The notes below the pieces were generated by a model. That model had not been told where the DNA came from. It saw only the letters and a list, made by a program, of their open reading frames with translations, and ran no database searches. The position numbers and the translations under genes are program-made. A DNA stretch of 64,000 nt from Celeribacter halophilus (lineage in GTDB: Bacteria; Pseudomonadota; Alphaproteobacteria; Rhodobacterales; Rhodobacteraceae). The stretch covers positions 164,369 through 228,368 of the forward strand of contig NZ_FORY01000007.1 in the NCBI RefSeq assembly GCF_900114135.1, written 5' to 3'. Position 1 is the first letter of the stretch, and each line of letters begins with the position of its first letter. Of this stretch, positions 55,638 through 64,000 are shown in pieces.

Positions 55638-56645
55638 TTACTTCGCGTTCTTTCGGCGCATCATGTCGGCATAAACCGCCAAGATGATAATCGCGCCTGT
55701 GACGACGGTTTGCCATTCTTGGGCCACCGAGAGGACGCGCAGACCGTTGGTCAGCACCGCCATAATCAGCGCACCGATCAGCGAACCAAGGATGGAGCCA
55801 CGGCCACCCGACAGCGATGTGCCGCCAATGACCACGGCCGCAATGGCTTCAAGTTCGTATCCTAGCCCCAGCGCAGGCTGTGCAGAGTTCAAACGCGAGG
55901 CAATCAACAGCCCTGCAATGCCCACGATGGAGCCCGCGAGCGCATAGATCGCGATCTTCCAACGCTGGGTGTTCACACCGGACAAGCGGACGGATTCTTC
56001 ATTCGATCCAAGGGCAAAGCAGTAGCGGCCCAACACGGTGCGGTTCAGAATGTAGGCGGTGACGCCCGCCACGATGAACAGGATCAACACACCGTTGGGG
56101 ATCGGCAAGGACGGGATCACATCGCCAATCAACGAGCCGCGAGAGATTTCGCTAAACCCCGGAGTGTCGTTGAAATAGATCGGACGGGTGCCAGAGATCA
56201 CAAGGCTCAACCCCTTGAGGATCAACATCATACCAAGGGTTGCAATGAAAGGCGGGATAGCCATTTTGGCCACGAATGTGCCGGAACATGCGCCACAAAC
56301 CGCACCCGTCAGAACGGCAGCCAGCACGCCAAAGGGCAAAGGCAAGCCGGCGTAGGTCAAAACAACACCGGTGATCACCGCGCAGAAGGTCATCATGGTC
56401 CCAACGGACAGATCTATTCCGCCAGTGATGATCACCAAAGTGACCGCGATCGCCAAGACGCCGTTCACCGATGTGGCCTGCAAAATCGCCAACATGTTAG
56501 AGGTTTGCATAAAGTTCGGGGATGCGATGGCAAACCCGATCAAAAGCACGACCAAGCTGGCAAAGGCCAAAACCCGTTGGTGGGTGCCCGCAGCAACGAT
56601 CCGGGACAGGACGGACTTTGGCGCATCTACTGTTGTGGTGGTCAT
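55638..56645 (-). CDS. Sugar ABC transporter permease
   Basis: This 335-aa RbsC-type permease has about nine hydrophobic helices and the conserved [14 protein letters not shown] block (here [13 protein letters not shown]), [23 protein letters not shown], and [23 protein letters not shown] near the C-terminus, which contacts the ATPase. The start overlaps the ATPase stop by ATGA, so it is translated with it. It forms the fucose importer with the flanking genes. Confidence 0.92.
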   Translation of the reverse strand: MTTTTVDAPKSVLSRIVAAGTHQRVLAFASLVVLLIGFAIASPNFMQTSNMLAILQATSVNGVLAIAVTLVIITGGIDLSVGTMMTFCAVITGVVLTYAGLPLPFGVLAAVLTGAVCGACSGTFVAKMAIPPFIATLGMMLILKGLSLVISGTRPIYFNDTPGFSEISRGSLIGDVIPSLPIPNGVLILFIVAGVTAYILNRTVLGRYCFALGSNEESVRLSGVNTQRWKIAIYALAGSIVGIAGLLIASRLNSAQPALGLGYELEAIAAVVIGGTSLSGGRGSILGSLIGALIMAVLTNGLRVLSVAQEWQTVVTGAIIILAVYADMMRRKNAK

Positions 56646-58168
56646 ACTAACTCCTCCGCGCCATTCAACGCACTGTCGCGTTGAGTGGCCAATTCCATGA
56701 TCTGTTCTTGTGTGGTGTCTTCACCGCCGGGCAAGATGCCGGTCAGGCGCCCTTCGCACATAACGGCAATGCGGTGGCTCAGGCGCATGACCTCGGGCAA
56801 CTCCGACGAAATCACGATGATCGCGCGCCCCTGTGCCGCAAGGTCTTCGAGCAGCGCATAAATTTCGGATTTCGCACCGATGTCGATGCCTCGCGTGGGT
56901 TCGTCAAAGATCAAAACATCGCAATCGCGCAACAGCCATTTGGCAATAACGACCTTTTGCTGGTTGCCGCCCGAAAGCAAGCGCACGTCTTGCATGTCCG
57001 AAGGTGTGCGGATGCCCAATTGCTCGATATATTTGACCGCGACGTCTTTCATCGCACACTCATCCAACACGCCGGTTTTGCTGGTGAATTGTCCCAGATT
57101 AGCCATCGCAATGTTGGCGCGCACGGTCATATCGACAGCAAGACCAAAGTGTTTTCGGTCCTCCGAAAGATACCCGATCCCCGCCTCGACAGCGGCATGA
57201 GGCGTGCGAATGTTCACCGGTTGACCCGCAACCAGAATCTCGCCCGCGTCGCGCGGGTCGGCGCCAAAGATGATCCTTGCCACCTCTGTGCGGCCCGCGC
57301 CCATGAGACCGGCAAAGCCCAATATCTCGCCCTTGCGGACATCAAAGCTGACATCACGGACTTCGTGTCCGCGCGACAGGTTGCGAACGTCCAAGGCAAT
57401 CGGGCTTTGTGACAAATCGGGAATGATCGGTCCATTTTGGCTGACTTCGCGACCAACCATCAGATGAATGATTGTTTTCAGTGGCGTGTCGGCGGCCTCG
57501 ACCGTGTCGATATAGGCCCCGTCGCGCAGAATGGTTACGCGGTCGGCGATGCGTTTGATCTCGTCCATGCGGTGGCTGATGTAGACGATGCCAACACCAT
57601 CCGCCTTGAGCTTTGCGATGACGTTGAACAGCTCCGAAATTTCCGTGTCGTTCAACGCCGCCGTCGGCTCGTCCATGATCAATACGCGCGGATTGTAGGA
57701 CAGGGCTTTGGCAATTTCGATCAATTGCTGGCGTGCAATCGTTTGAGTGCCGACCTTAGTGCGCGGGTCCATATCCAGATTGAGCGAGGCGAAAATCTCT
57801 GCCGTTCTGGCATTGAGCGCATGTTCGTCCAAACGTCCAAAGCTGCGGCGCGGCTCGCGTCCGATCAGAACATTTTGAGCCGCGGTCAGGTCATTCATCA
57901 GGCTCAGTTCCTGATGAATGATCCCTATACCAAGATCCTGTGCTGCACGCGGACCATCGGGGGAAACGGGTTTGCCATCGACAAACATCTCTCCCCCGTC
58001 CGGCGCATAAATACCGGACATGATTTTCATCAATGTCGATTTTCCTGCGCCATTCTCCCCCATGAGCGCATGAACTTCTCCGGGTTTCAGATCGAATTGC
58101 ACCGCTTTGAGCGCATGCACGCCCGGAAAGCGTTTTTCGATCCCCCTCATCTCCACCAGAAATGTCAT
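56642..58168 (-). CDS. Sugar ABC transporter ATP-binding protein
   Basis: This two-domain ATPase (508 aa, RbsA/MglA class) has an N-terminal Walker [10 protein letters not shown] and Walker [12 protein letters not shown]. The C-terminal domain has degenerate [11 protein letters not shown], and GGNQQKV plus [13 protein letters not shown], so only the first site is fully conserved, as in this class. It powers sugar uptake. It starts the transporter part of the operon, 30 nt after the SDR gene stop. Confidence 0.93.
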   Translation of the reverse strand: MTFLVEMRGIEKRFPGVHALKAVQFDLKPGEVHALMGENGAGKSTLMKIMSGIYAPDGGEMFVDGKPVSPDGPRAAQDLGIGIIHQELSLMNDLTAAQNVLIGREPRRSFGRLDEHALNARTAEIFASLNLDMDPRTKVGTQTIARQQLIEIAKALSYNPRVLIMDEPTAALNDTEISELFNVIAKLKADGVGIVYISHRMDEIKRIADRVTILRDGAYIDTVEAADTPLKTIIHLMVGREVSQNGPIIPDLSQSPIALDVRNLSRGHEVRDVSFDVRKGEILGFAGLMGAGRTEVARIIFGADPRDAGEILVAGQPVNIRTPHAAVEAGIGYLSEDRKHFGLAVDMTVRANIAMANLGQFTSKTGVLDECAMKDVAVKYIEQLGIRTPSDMQDVRLLSGGNQQKVVIAKWLLRDCDVLIFDEPTRGIDIGAKSEIYALLEDLAAQGRAIIVISSELPEVMRLSHRIAVMCEGRLTGILPGGEDTTQEQIMELATQRDSALNGAEELV

Positions 58169-58198
58169 GTCGCGTGCCCTCCCAAGCCGACGTTTTTG

Positions 58199-58945
58199 CT
58201 AGATCGTGCAACCACCATCGACCAAAACACTTTGTCCGGTGATGAAACTGCTTCCATCGGACAAGAGATGCACAACGGTCGGCGTGAGATCATCCACTGT
58301 AGCCAAACGGCCCATCGGTTGACGCGCGATAAAGTCTTTTTCGGCCTGAACTGGATCCGGTGCAGCTTGGATGCGACCCTGCAAAGCAGGGGTGTCGACT
58401 GTGCCGGGGCAGAGAGCATTGCAGCGCAGGTTTTGGGCTACAAAATCGGCGGCAATGGCTTTGGTCAACCCGATCACAGCAGCTTTCGTCGCGCCATATG
58501 CGGTACGCTGGACAAAGCCTTTCTCGGACGATGCCATCGACGACATGTTCAGGATAGAGGCGCTGCCTTCGCTTTCAGCGCGGCGCAACAGGCCGGGCAC
58601 AAAAGCGCGACACATGCGCACCATAGATGTAATGTTGAGGTTGAGCGAAAACTCCCAAGCGGCGTCATCAAGTTCCAAAATGGTCCCGTGATGAACCACA
58701 CCCGCACAGTTGAACAAGCCGTCAAGATCGGGAAGCTCGGCAGCCAGCGCATCAATGGCGGCGACATCCGTCACATCCAGCACACGGGTTTCAATACCCT
58801 CTACGCCGGACATTTTGGTCAACAGGTCGGCGTTCACATCCGTTGCATAAACCTTAGCGCCCGCTTTTGCACAGGCCAGCGCACTCGCTGCACCAATGCC
58901 TTGGCCCGCCGCAGTAACCAGAATTGTTTTACCCCTGAGTGTCAT
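58199..58945 (-). CDS. SDR dehydrogenase, probable 2-keto-3-deoxy-L-fuconate dehydrogenase
   Basis: This classical SDR of 248 aa has TAAGQGIG for NAD(P), NCAGVVHHG, the active-site Ser in LNMSSMASS, YGATKAA and LCPGTVDTPAL. The context (UxaA-type dehydratase before it, FAH hydrolase at the operon end) suggests it oxidises 2-keto-3-deoxy-L-fuconate to the 2,4-diketo form. The choice of substrate is inferred from operon logic. The ATG at 58945 has a GGGAGGC site. Confidence 0.78.
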   Translation of the reverse strand: MTLRGKTILVTAAGQGIGAASALACAKAGAKVYATDVNADLLTKMSGVEGIETRVLDVTDVAAIDALAAELPDLDGLFNCAGVVHHGTILELDDAAWEFSLNLNITSMVRMCRAFVPGLLRRAESEGSASILNMSSMASSEKGFVQRTAYGATKAAVIGLTKAIAADFVAQNLRCNALCPGTVDTPALQGRIQAAPDPVQAEKDFIARQPMGRLATVDDLTPTVVHLLSDGSSFITGQSVLVDGGCTI

Positions 58946-58959
58946 ATTGCCTCCCATGA

Positions 58960-60483
58960 TCACATTACCGCGCCGATTTGCCATGGCACGAATTCGACCC
59001 CACCAAAGCCGAGGTCTTCACTCTTTGTCTGCTCTCCAGATGCCACACGAATGAACATCTCGAAAATTTCGCGACCCTTGTCCTGCAAGCTGACCCCTTC
59101 GCTGACGATGTCACCGCAATTGATGTCCATATCTTCGGACATTCGGGCGTACATTTCAGAATTGGTAGCGATCTTTATGCAGGGCGTAGGCATATACCCC
59201 GACACCGACCCACGACCGGTCGTAAACACAATCAGGTTTGCGCCAGAGGCGATTTGGCCAGTCACAGAGCACGGATCAAAACCGGGGCTGTCCATAAAGA
59301 CAAAGCCTTTCTTATCGATCTTTTCGCCAAACAGATAAACATCCGTCAGGGGGGCACTGCCACTTTTCGCCACAGCTCCGAGCGACTTTTCAAGGATCGT
59401 CGTCAGGCCCCCACGTTTGTTGCCGGGGCTTGGATTGTTGTCCATCTCGCCTTTGTTGCGGGCGGTGTAATCTTCCCACCAGCGCACGCGATCAATCAGT
59501 TTTTCACCCACCTCAACCGTCGCCGCACGGCGGGTCAAAAGGTGTTCGGCGCCGTAAATTTCAGAAGTTTCCGACAGGATCGTTGTTGCACCATGACGCA
59601 CCATCAGGTCCGACGCAACACCAAGGGCCGGATTGGCCGTGATGCCGGAATAACCGTCAGAGCCGCCGCATTGCATCCCAACCATGAGATGAGAGATCGG
59701 CGCAGATTCGCGTGTCGCCATGTTCGCCTGCTCGGCAATGCCGCGCAATTCCACGAGACCTTTTTCAATCGTCTTACGCGTGCCGCCCTCATGCTGGATC
59801 GTCATATAGCGCAGCGCCCCATCGGCGCGGATCGGACGGCCTCCGACAAGCGCGGACACTTGCATGACCTCACAACCAAGCCCGATCAACAAAATCCCGC
59901 CAAAGTTGGGGTGCTGGGCATAACCAGACAGTGTGCGAAACAACGTGTCATAGCCTTCGTTTTCGCCCGACATGCCACATCCGGTGCCGTGCGTGATCGG
60001 AACAATGCCGTCGACATTTGGGAAGTCGTCCAGGAGTCCGGACTTCTCAGCCGCCTCTGCTATGAATTTTGCAACCGAGCCGGAACAGTTCACCGAGGTC
60101 AGAATACCAAGGTAGTTTCGTGTACCGACCTGACCATCCGCCCGATGGTAGCCGTCGAAGGTGCGGACCTCAGGGATCGCTTCAAGCGCCACAGCCTCAC
60201 TTGCGTGGGCGTAATCTTGGGAATGGTCGCCCATGCCCAGATTTTGCACATGGACGTGTTCGCCAACCGCAATGTCACATGTCGCCTGACCGATAATCTG
60301 GCCGTAACGCAGGACGTTCTCACCCGCTTTTATGGGCGCTATCGCAACCTTATGGCCGCGTGTGACGGATTGCAAAAGAGTTACCCCTTCCGGCGCACCC
60401 AGATCCCCTGCCGCGATGTCATCCAGCGCAATAGCAACATTGTCTTGCGGGTTCAGCGTCAGCATGCGGGGCCGTTCTGTCAT
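58960..60483 (-). CDS. UxaA-family dehydratase, candidate L-fuconate dehydratase
   Basis: This 507-aa protein has an N-terminal SAF-like domain (VAIALDDIAAGDLGAPEG, GHKVAIAPIKAGENVLRYGQIIG) and a C-terminal altronate-dehydratase-type catalytic domain (GYHRADGQVGTRNYLGI, NCSG, THGTGCGMSGENEGY). The family dehydrates sugar acids with Fe or Mn. In the oxidative L-fucose pathway the L-fuconate dehydratase is usually an enolase-superfamily protein, absent here; this gene occupies its place. Its start at 60483 has an AGAGGAA site. It is the first gene of the long minus-strand operon. Confidence 0.75.
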   Translation of the reverse strand: MTERPRMLTLNPQDNVAIALDDIAAGDLGAPEGVTLLQSVTRGHKVAIAPIKAGENVLRYGQIIGQATCDIAVGEHVHVQNLGMGDHSQDYAHASEAVALEAIPEVRTFDGYHRADGQVGTRNYLGILTSVNCSGSVAKFIAEAAEKSGLLDDFPNVDGIVPITHGTGCGMSGENEGYDTLFRTLSGYAQHPNFGGILLIGLGCEVMQVSALVGGRPIRADGALRYMTIQHEGGTRKTIEKGLVELRGIAEQANMATRESAPISHLMVGMQCGGSDGYSGITANPALGVASDLMVRHGATTILSETSEIYGAEHLLTRRAATVEVGEKLIDRVRWWEDYTARNKGEMDNNPSPGNKRGGLTTILEKSLGAVAKSGSAPLTDVYLFGEKIDKKGFVFMDSPGFDPCSVTGQIASGANLIVFTTGRGSVSGYMPTPCIKIATNSEMYARMSEDMDINCGDIVSEGVSLQDKGREIFEMFIRVASGEQTKSEDLGFGGVEFVPWQIGAVM

Positions 60484-60533
60484 GTTCGTATTCCTCTGGC
60501 CCGCAGTGGGCATGTCCGTTAATCTAAACTAGC

Positions 60534-60561
60534 TTGACTTGCGACATGTGTCAACTAACAT
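60534..60561 (+). promoter_or_regulatory. Candidate promoter of the GntR regulator gene
   Basis: A -35 box TTGACT (60534-60539) and a -10 box TAACAT (60556-60561) are separated by 16 bp. The start would lie shortly before the GntR ATG at 60582. The -10 box overlaps the dyad at 60553-60568. Confidence 0.5.
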
Positions 60562-60568
60562 GTCAGTT
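60553..60568. promoter_or_regulatory. ACATGT-centred dyad, candidate operator of the GntR regulator
   Basis: AACTAACATGTCAGTT is a near-perfect palindrome (14 of 16 positions). A second ACATGT-containing segment lies 14 bp to the left at 60543-60552 (GACATGTGTC). The site lies in the divergent region, over the putative -10 box, and so could repress both operons. Confidence 0.55.
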
Positions 60569-60581
60569 AGAGGAATACAGA

Positions 60582-61280
60582 ATGCCATTACCGGATCACA
60601 TCTTAGATATTAACAGCTTAGACGGCCCCCTCGGGCAACGCGTCTATACAGTGCTGCGCACCAACATCTTGGAAATGGCGCTGAAACCGGGGGAGATTCT
60701 GCGCAAAGGCGCTCTGTGCGACAAATTGGGCGTCTCGCGGTCTCCTATCGCCGAAGCATTGGGGCGGCTGTCTTCAGACGGGCTTGTTGATATCATCCCA
60801 CAATCCGCGACCCGCGTGTCGCGCTTTTCTTTAGCGGAGCTTTTGGAGGAGAACTTTCTACGCGAAGCTGTGGAAGTCGCAGCAGTAGCGCGCGTCGCCA
60901 GCGATCACACTGACGATCAACTCACGAGACTGTCCCGCAACCTGCGCTTTCAGGCCTTGCTTGTGGAAGACGAGGACTTTCAGGGTTTCTTTGAAGCTGA
61001 TCTGGAGTTTCACGAACTGATCCTGAGCTTTACCGGTTTTCCCAAGGTCAATCTGGTCGCCGAAGAAATGACCCTTCAACTGCGCCGCGCACGCAAATTG
61101 ATGCTTCCCGATCCAGGCCGACCTGCTCAAGCCGTGGCAGAACACCAAAACATTCTTAAGGCAATCACCGCCAAAGATCCCGATGCAGCCCGCACCACGA
61201 TGACACGCCACCTTCGTCAGCTGACAAAACGCATCGCGCCGCTTGAACGCGAATATCCGGATTACTTCCGCACAACCTGA
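60582..61280 (+). CDS. GntR/FadR-family regulator of the fucose locus
   Basis: This 232-aa regulator has an N-terminal winged HTH (about 18-75; LRKGALCDKLGVSRSPIAEAL and GLVDIIPQSATRVSRF) and a C-terminal FCD ligand-binding domain with His positions in DLEFHELIL and AEHQNIL that can bind a metal. FCD regulators of sugar-acid operons often respond to an intermediate. It is divergent from the dehydratase operon and begins the plus-strand catabolic genes. The ATG at 60582 has an AGAGGAATAC site. Confidence 0.88.
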   Translation: MPLPDHILDINSLDGPLGQRVYTVLRTNILEMALKPGEILRKGALCDKLGVSRSPIAEALGRLSSDGLVDIIPQSATRVSRFSLAELLEENFLREAVEVAAVARVASDHTDDQLTRLSRNLRFQALLVEDEDFQGFFEADLEFHELILSFTGFPKVNLVAEEMTLQLRRARKLMLPDPGRPAQAVAEHQNILKAITAKDPDAARTTMTRHLRQLTKRIAPLEREYPDYFRTT

Positions 61281-61291
61281 ATTGAGGGACC

Positions 61292-62341
61292 ATGAAACTG
61301 GCCACAAAAACCCCATTAAACCACCGCACCGCATCTCCCGTTGCGCTGACCCAACTGGGGTTTGGCGGCGCGCCCTTGGGTAATCTCTATCGCAAGATCA
61401 AAGATGACGAGGCACAGGCCACCCTTGATGCCGCTTGGGACGCTGGCATCCGGTATTTCGACACGGCACCACAATATGGCTTGGGGCGCTCTGAAATACG
61501 GTTTTCCGAAGCCCTTCGCCGGTTTGACACTGACGCCCTCACGCTTTCGACAAAGGTGGGCCGCGTGTTGGAAGATTGCGCCATTGAGGACGTCACGCCC
61601 GAAGCCTTTGTTGATGTGCCGCAAAAACGGATCGTCTTTGATTTCACCTATGAAGGCATCATGCGCAGCTATGAAGATAGCATCCAAAGGCTCGGGTCGG
61701 ATCAGATCGACATGCTGTTCCTGCATGACATCGATGCCGGAACCAACGGTCAGGCGTTTGAGGACAATAATCTGCGCCAACTGTTCTCTCAGGGTGGCTA
61801 TCGTGCCCTCTCGGAGCTGCGTGCAGCTGGTAAGATTTTAGCCATCGGCGCGGGTGTGAATACTTGGCAAATCTGTGAACGGTTGCTGGGGGAGGCAGAA
61901 TTCGACGGTTTCCTTTTGGCTGGACGCTATACCTTGCTGGAACAAGACCCGCTCGACAGTTTTCTGTCGCTGTGCATCAAACGTGATGTCGGAATCATTT
62001 TGGGCGGGCCGTATAATTCGGGCATTCTGGCGACCGGAGCCATCGAGGGCGCGCGCTACGATTACGCCCCCGCGCCCGAACATATCCTTTCGCGCGTTCG
62101 CCAACTTGGCGAGGTCTGCGCCGCCCATGACACGCCGCTAATTGCCGCAGCATTGCAATTCCCGCTGGGCCATAAGGCCGTGAAAACCGTCATTCCCGGT
62201 GCCTCCACGCCTGATGAGGTGCGCCAGAACGTCGCAATTTTCGAGACGCCAATACCACAGGCGCTTTGGTCTGATCTCAAGGGCGAAGGCCTCATTCGCC
62301 CCGATGCACCAACGCCCAAGGAGCCTAATCATGCTGCATAA
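61292..62341 (+). CDS. Aldo/keto reductase, probable L-fucose dehydrogenase
   Basis: This 349-aa aldo/keto reductase has the TIM-barrel features FGGAPLGN, DTAPQYGLGRSE (the active-site Asp-Tyr pair; Asp and Tyr of the catalytic tetrad), STKVGRV and HDID (His of the tetrad). It is closest to D-threo-aldose/L-fucose dehydrogenases, which oxidise L-fucose with NAD(P) to the lactone. The neighbouring mutarotase and lactonase genes fit. It follows the regulator 11 nt downstream. Confidence 0.82.
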   Translation: MKLATKTPLNHRTASPVALTQLGFGGAPLGNLYRKIKDDEAQATLDAAWDAGIRYFDTAPQYGLGRSEIRFSEALRRFDTDALTLSTKVGRVLEDCAIEDVTPEAFVDVPQKRIVFDFTYEGIMRSYEDSIQRLGSDQIDMLFLHDIDAGTNGQAFEDNNLRQLFSQGGYRALSELRAAGKILAIGAGVNTWQICERLLGEAEFDGFLLAGRYTLLEQDPLDSFLSLCIKRDVGIILGGPYNSGILATGAIEGARYDYAPAPEHILSRVRQLGEVCAAHDTPLIAAALQFPLGHKAVKTVIPGASTPDEVRQNVAIFETPIPQALWSDLKGEGLIRPDAPTPKEPNHAA

Positions 62342-62762
62342 TATTCCTCCGCTTCTCTCCCCCGACTTGCTTCACATCCTGCGCGCAATGGGCCATGGCG
62401 ATGAGATTGTCATAGCCGACGCCAACTTTCCGGCCACAGCACTCGGCGCGCGCTGTCACCGACTTGACGGGGTTAGCGCCACAGATGTTTTGGAAGCAGT
62501 GCTGTGCGTCATGCCGGTAGACAGCTATGTGCCTAACCCGGCGTTGGTCATGGAAAACGTAGACGATCCCGATGCTGTGCCACCCATCGTTGCTACGTTT
62601 CAGAACATCATAAACACATCAGCAGATAACCCGGCCGTTTTGGGTAAATTGGAACGTTTCGCATTCTATGATCGCGCCAAGACTGCCTTTGCCATCGTCC
62701 AAACCGGCGAGACACGGCTCTATGGCAATATCATTCTGAAGAAAGGTGTAATTGGCGCATGA
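62331..62762 (+). CDS. fucU: L-fucose mutarotase (RbsD/FucU family)
   Basis: This 143-aa protein interconverts alpha- and beta-L-fucose. The family motifs are visible: LHILRAMGHGDEIVIADANFPA with the catalytic His and Asp, then GVSATDVLEAVLCVMPVD and the terminal RLYGNIILKKGVI. The ATG at 62331 has an AAGGAG site inside the end of the aldo/keto reductase gene, which it overlaps by 11 nt. Its own stop overlaps the lactonase start by ATGA. Confidence 0.9.
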   Translation: MLHNIPPLLSPDLLHILRAMGHGDEIVIADANFPATALGARCHRLDGVSATDVLEAVLCVMPVDSYVPNPALVMENVDDPDAVPPIVATFQNIINTSADNPAVLGKLERFAFYDRAKTAFAIVQTGETRLYGNIILKKGVIGA

Positions 62763-63601
62763 TTATCGATGCACATCAACACTTTTGGCAACTTGCGCGT
62801 GGCGATTACGACTGGTTGACGCCAGGGCTTGCCCCACTCTACCGCGACTTCATGCCAGAAGATTTGAGGCCGCACCTGCAACGAAACTGTGTTGACGGAA
62901 CAATTCTGGTTCAGGCGGCCCCGACATCTGAGGAAACAAAATTTCTGCTAGAAATCGCCGACAACACACCTTTCGTTTTGGGCGTGGTTGGCTGGGCCGA
63001 CTTTACGGCACCCTCGGCAGCTGATGATATTGCAGAACTTGCCAAACACCCAAAACTCGTGGGCCTGCGACCGATGATCCAGGACATCGCCGACGACAAC
63101 TGGATGCTGCGCAATGATCTCACACCGGCCTTTGAGGCGATGATCCAAGCCAACCTCACCTTTGATGCACTCGTGCGACCACAACATCTTTCGCAGCTTC
63201 GCGAACTTCTGTCACGCCACCCGAAACTGCGCACCGTGATCGACCATGCCGCAAAACCCCGAATTGCAGACGCATTGTTTGACGATTGGGCACATGACAT
63301 CGCCACTGTCGCAAAGGAAACAGGAGCTTTTTGCAAGCTTTCCGGCCTTTTGACTGAAGCAGGCAAAGACTGGAAGACAACCGATGTGGACATCTACGTT
63401 ACGCATCTTCTGGAACATTTCGGGCCGGAAAGACTACTTTGGGGAAGCGACTGGCCAGTCCTGACCCTTGCCTCAAATTATGACACTTGGCGTGAATTGA
63501 CCTGTGACCTCATACCAAGTGAACGTGCCAAAAGTGCCATTTTCAGCTCAAGCGCCTTCGATCTGTATAGGCTTTCCGAGCGACAACTCACTACTTCCTG
63601 A
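62759..63601 (+). CDS. Amidohydrolase, probable L-fucono-1,5-lactonase
   Basis: This 280-aa amidohydrolase-superfamily TIM barrel belongs to the COG3618 group. It starts IIDAHQHFWQLARGDYDWL with the HxH-type metal site, and has FDALVRPQHL, TVIDHAAKP (His ligand) and GSDWPV near the end. Members hydrolyse sugar lactones; the L-fucose context suggests L-fucono-1,5-lactone. It is the last gene of the plus-strand operon and overlaps fucU. Confidence 0.85.
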   Translation: MIIDAHQHFWQLARGDYDWLTPGLAPLYRDFMPEDLRPHLQRNCVDGTILVQAAPTSEETKFLLEIADNTPFVLGVVGWADFTAPSAADDIAELAKHPKLVGLRPMIQDIADDNWMLRNDLTPAFEAMIQANLTFDALVRPQHLSQLRELLSRHPKLRTVIDHAAKPRIADALFDDWAHDIATVAKETGAFCKLSGLLTEAGKDWKTTDVDIYVTHLLEHFGPERLLWGSDWPVLTLASNYDTWRELTCDLIPSERAKSAIFSSSAFDLYRLSERQLTTS

Positions 63602-63678
63602 ATACGGTGTATAACACTGGGGAAGCATCACAAACCTTGGTGCTCAACATGTCGAGACGCGTGATCGGACGGCCCAAT

Positions 63679-64000
63679 TGAGCTACTCCCCATTTGTTGG
63701 ACAGGATCTGGCGTAAATTAAGCTACTCTCTGCTCCTGCTGATCGGGTTGTGTTCTGTCATTTCTCAGCCAATAGACCACGGCTGGCGGCCTGCCGCCAA
63801 GGGCTGAGTGTGGGCGTTGGTTGTTGTAAAAGGTCATCCATTTCCGGATGCCTGCCTTCGCTTCTGATCCGGTCTCCCAAGCATGCAGGTAGACACACTC
63901 GTATTTCAGGGTTCGCCAGAGCCTCTCAATGAAGATATTGTCCAGGTAGCGGCCCTTCCCATCCATTGAGATACGCACGCCGGATCGGCGGAGCCGGTCG
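63679..64000. mobile_element. IS3-family insertion sequence, one end, continues beyond window
   Basis: The probable terminal repeat starts near 63679 with TGAGCTACTCCCC followed by ATTTGTTGGACAGG, like IS3-group ends (TGA...CCCC...GTTGGACA). The transposase reads away from the fucose operon and runs to the window edge. The other end is outside, so the element size and completeness are unknown. Confidence 0.7.
63718..64000 (-). CDS. IS3-family transposase OrfB, C-terminal part (partial)
   Basis: Only the last ~94 codons of the integrase-type transposase are in the window. They include DNIFIERLWRTLKYE, where the Glu is the last residue of the DDE triad, and the C-terminal block FYNNQRPHSALGGRPPAVVY typical of IS3-family OrfB. 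The frame continues through the window edge, so the N-terminus is missing here rather than broken. It is independent of the fucose genes. Confidence 0.88.
   Translation of the reverse strand, partial: DRLRRSGVRISMDGKGRYLDNIFIERLWRTLKYECVYLHAWETGSEAKAGIRKWMTFYNNQRPHSALGGRPPAVVYWLRNDRTQPDQQEQRVA

Noticed and set aside
57437..59338. 633-codon open frame on the plus strand opposite the sugar ABC transporter and SDR genes
   Set aside because: Antisense to well-supported genes with clear motifs and proper ribosome binding sites; the translation has no domain.

Overview
The window looks like chromosome of a marine alphaproteobacterium of the Rhodobacterales (Roseobacter group). The support is a CcrM-type GANTC methyltransferase next to rnhB, a Rhodobacteraceae-type porin, a CenR-like regulator, the DUF3576-leuS-lptE-holA and DUF4170-waaA-lpxK blocks, TRAP and sugar ABC transporters, and GC-rich codon use. 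No rRNA, tRNA or CRISPR array was seen. The final ~320 bp is one end of an IS3-family insertion sequence that runs out of the window.

Positions 1-34,450 are mostly core chromosome: a ubiquinone-type hydroxylase, Trm112, a LON-domain protein, a CnoX-like thioredoxin, xthA, a CenR-like response regulator, ribA, an L,D-transpeptidase, a YggS-family protein, a major porin, leuS-lptE-holA, a flavoprotein/enoyl-CoA hydratase/SDR trio, tldE-cysQ, a two-gene glucosyl/mannosylglycerate-type solute module, waaA-lpxK, a DsbA-like thioredoxin, a DciA-like protein, mutY, alkB, ccrM, rnhB, a membrane-anchored winged-helix protein and trhO.

Positions 34,500-39,300 form a surface-glycan island. Two family-2 glycosyltransferases converge on an AGE-type epimerase, a GT42 sialyltransferase-like protein and a CMP-nonulosonate synthetase fused to a HAD phosphatase. 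This suggests a sialic-acid-like surface decoration, but no NeuB or NeuC lies in the window. A pair of small exported four-Cys proteins follows (39.5-40.9 kb).

Positions 41,100-46,200 are a periplasmic copper locus: a DUF2946-like protein, a PepSY membrane protein, an MbnP/MbnH pair (metal-binding protein plus di-heme enzyme), a PCuAC-like protein fused to a copper-uptake-associated domain, and a canonical PCuAC chaperone. Positions 46,250-53,530 encode a TRAP transporter, acyl-CoA ligase, thiolase and SDR, divergent from a PAS-LuxR regulator; the shared promoter carries phased TACGTA hexamers. Positions 53,680-63,600 encode a nearly complete oxidative L-fucose pathway: ABC importer, mutarotase, aldo/keto reductase, lactonase, UxaA-type dehydratase, SDR dehydrogenase, FAH-type hydrolase and GntR regulator.

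Notable signals outside genes are three GANTC sites within 39 bp upstream of ccrM, two related arrays of 11-bp TGTCGGACA-type tandem units (both between convergent genes), and an ACATGT-centred dyad over the putative -10 box of the fucose regulator.
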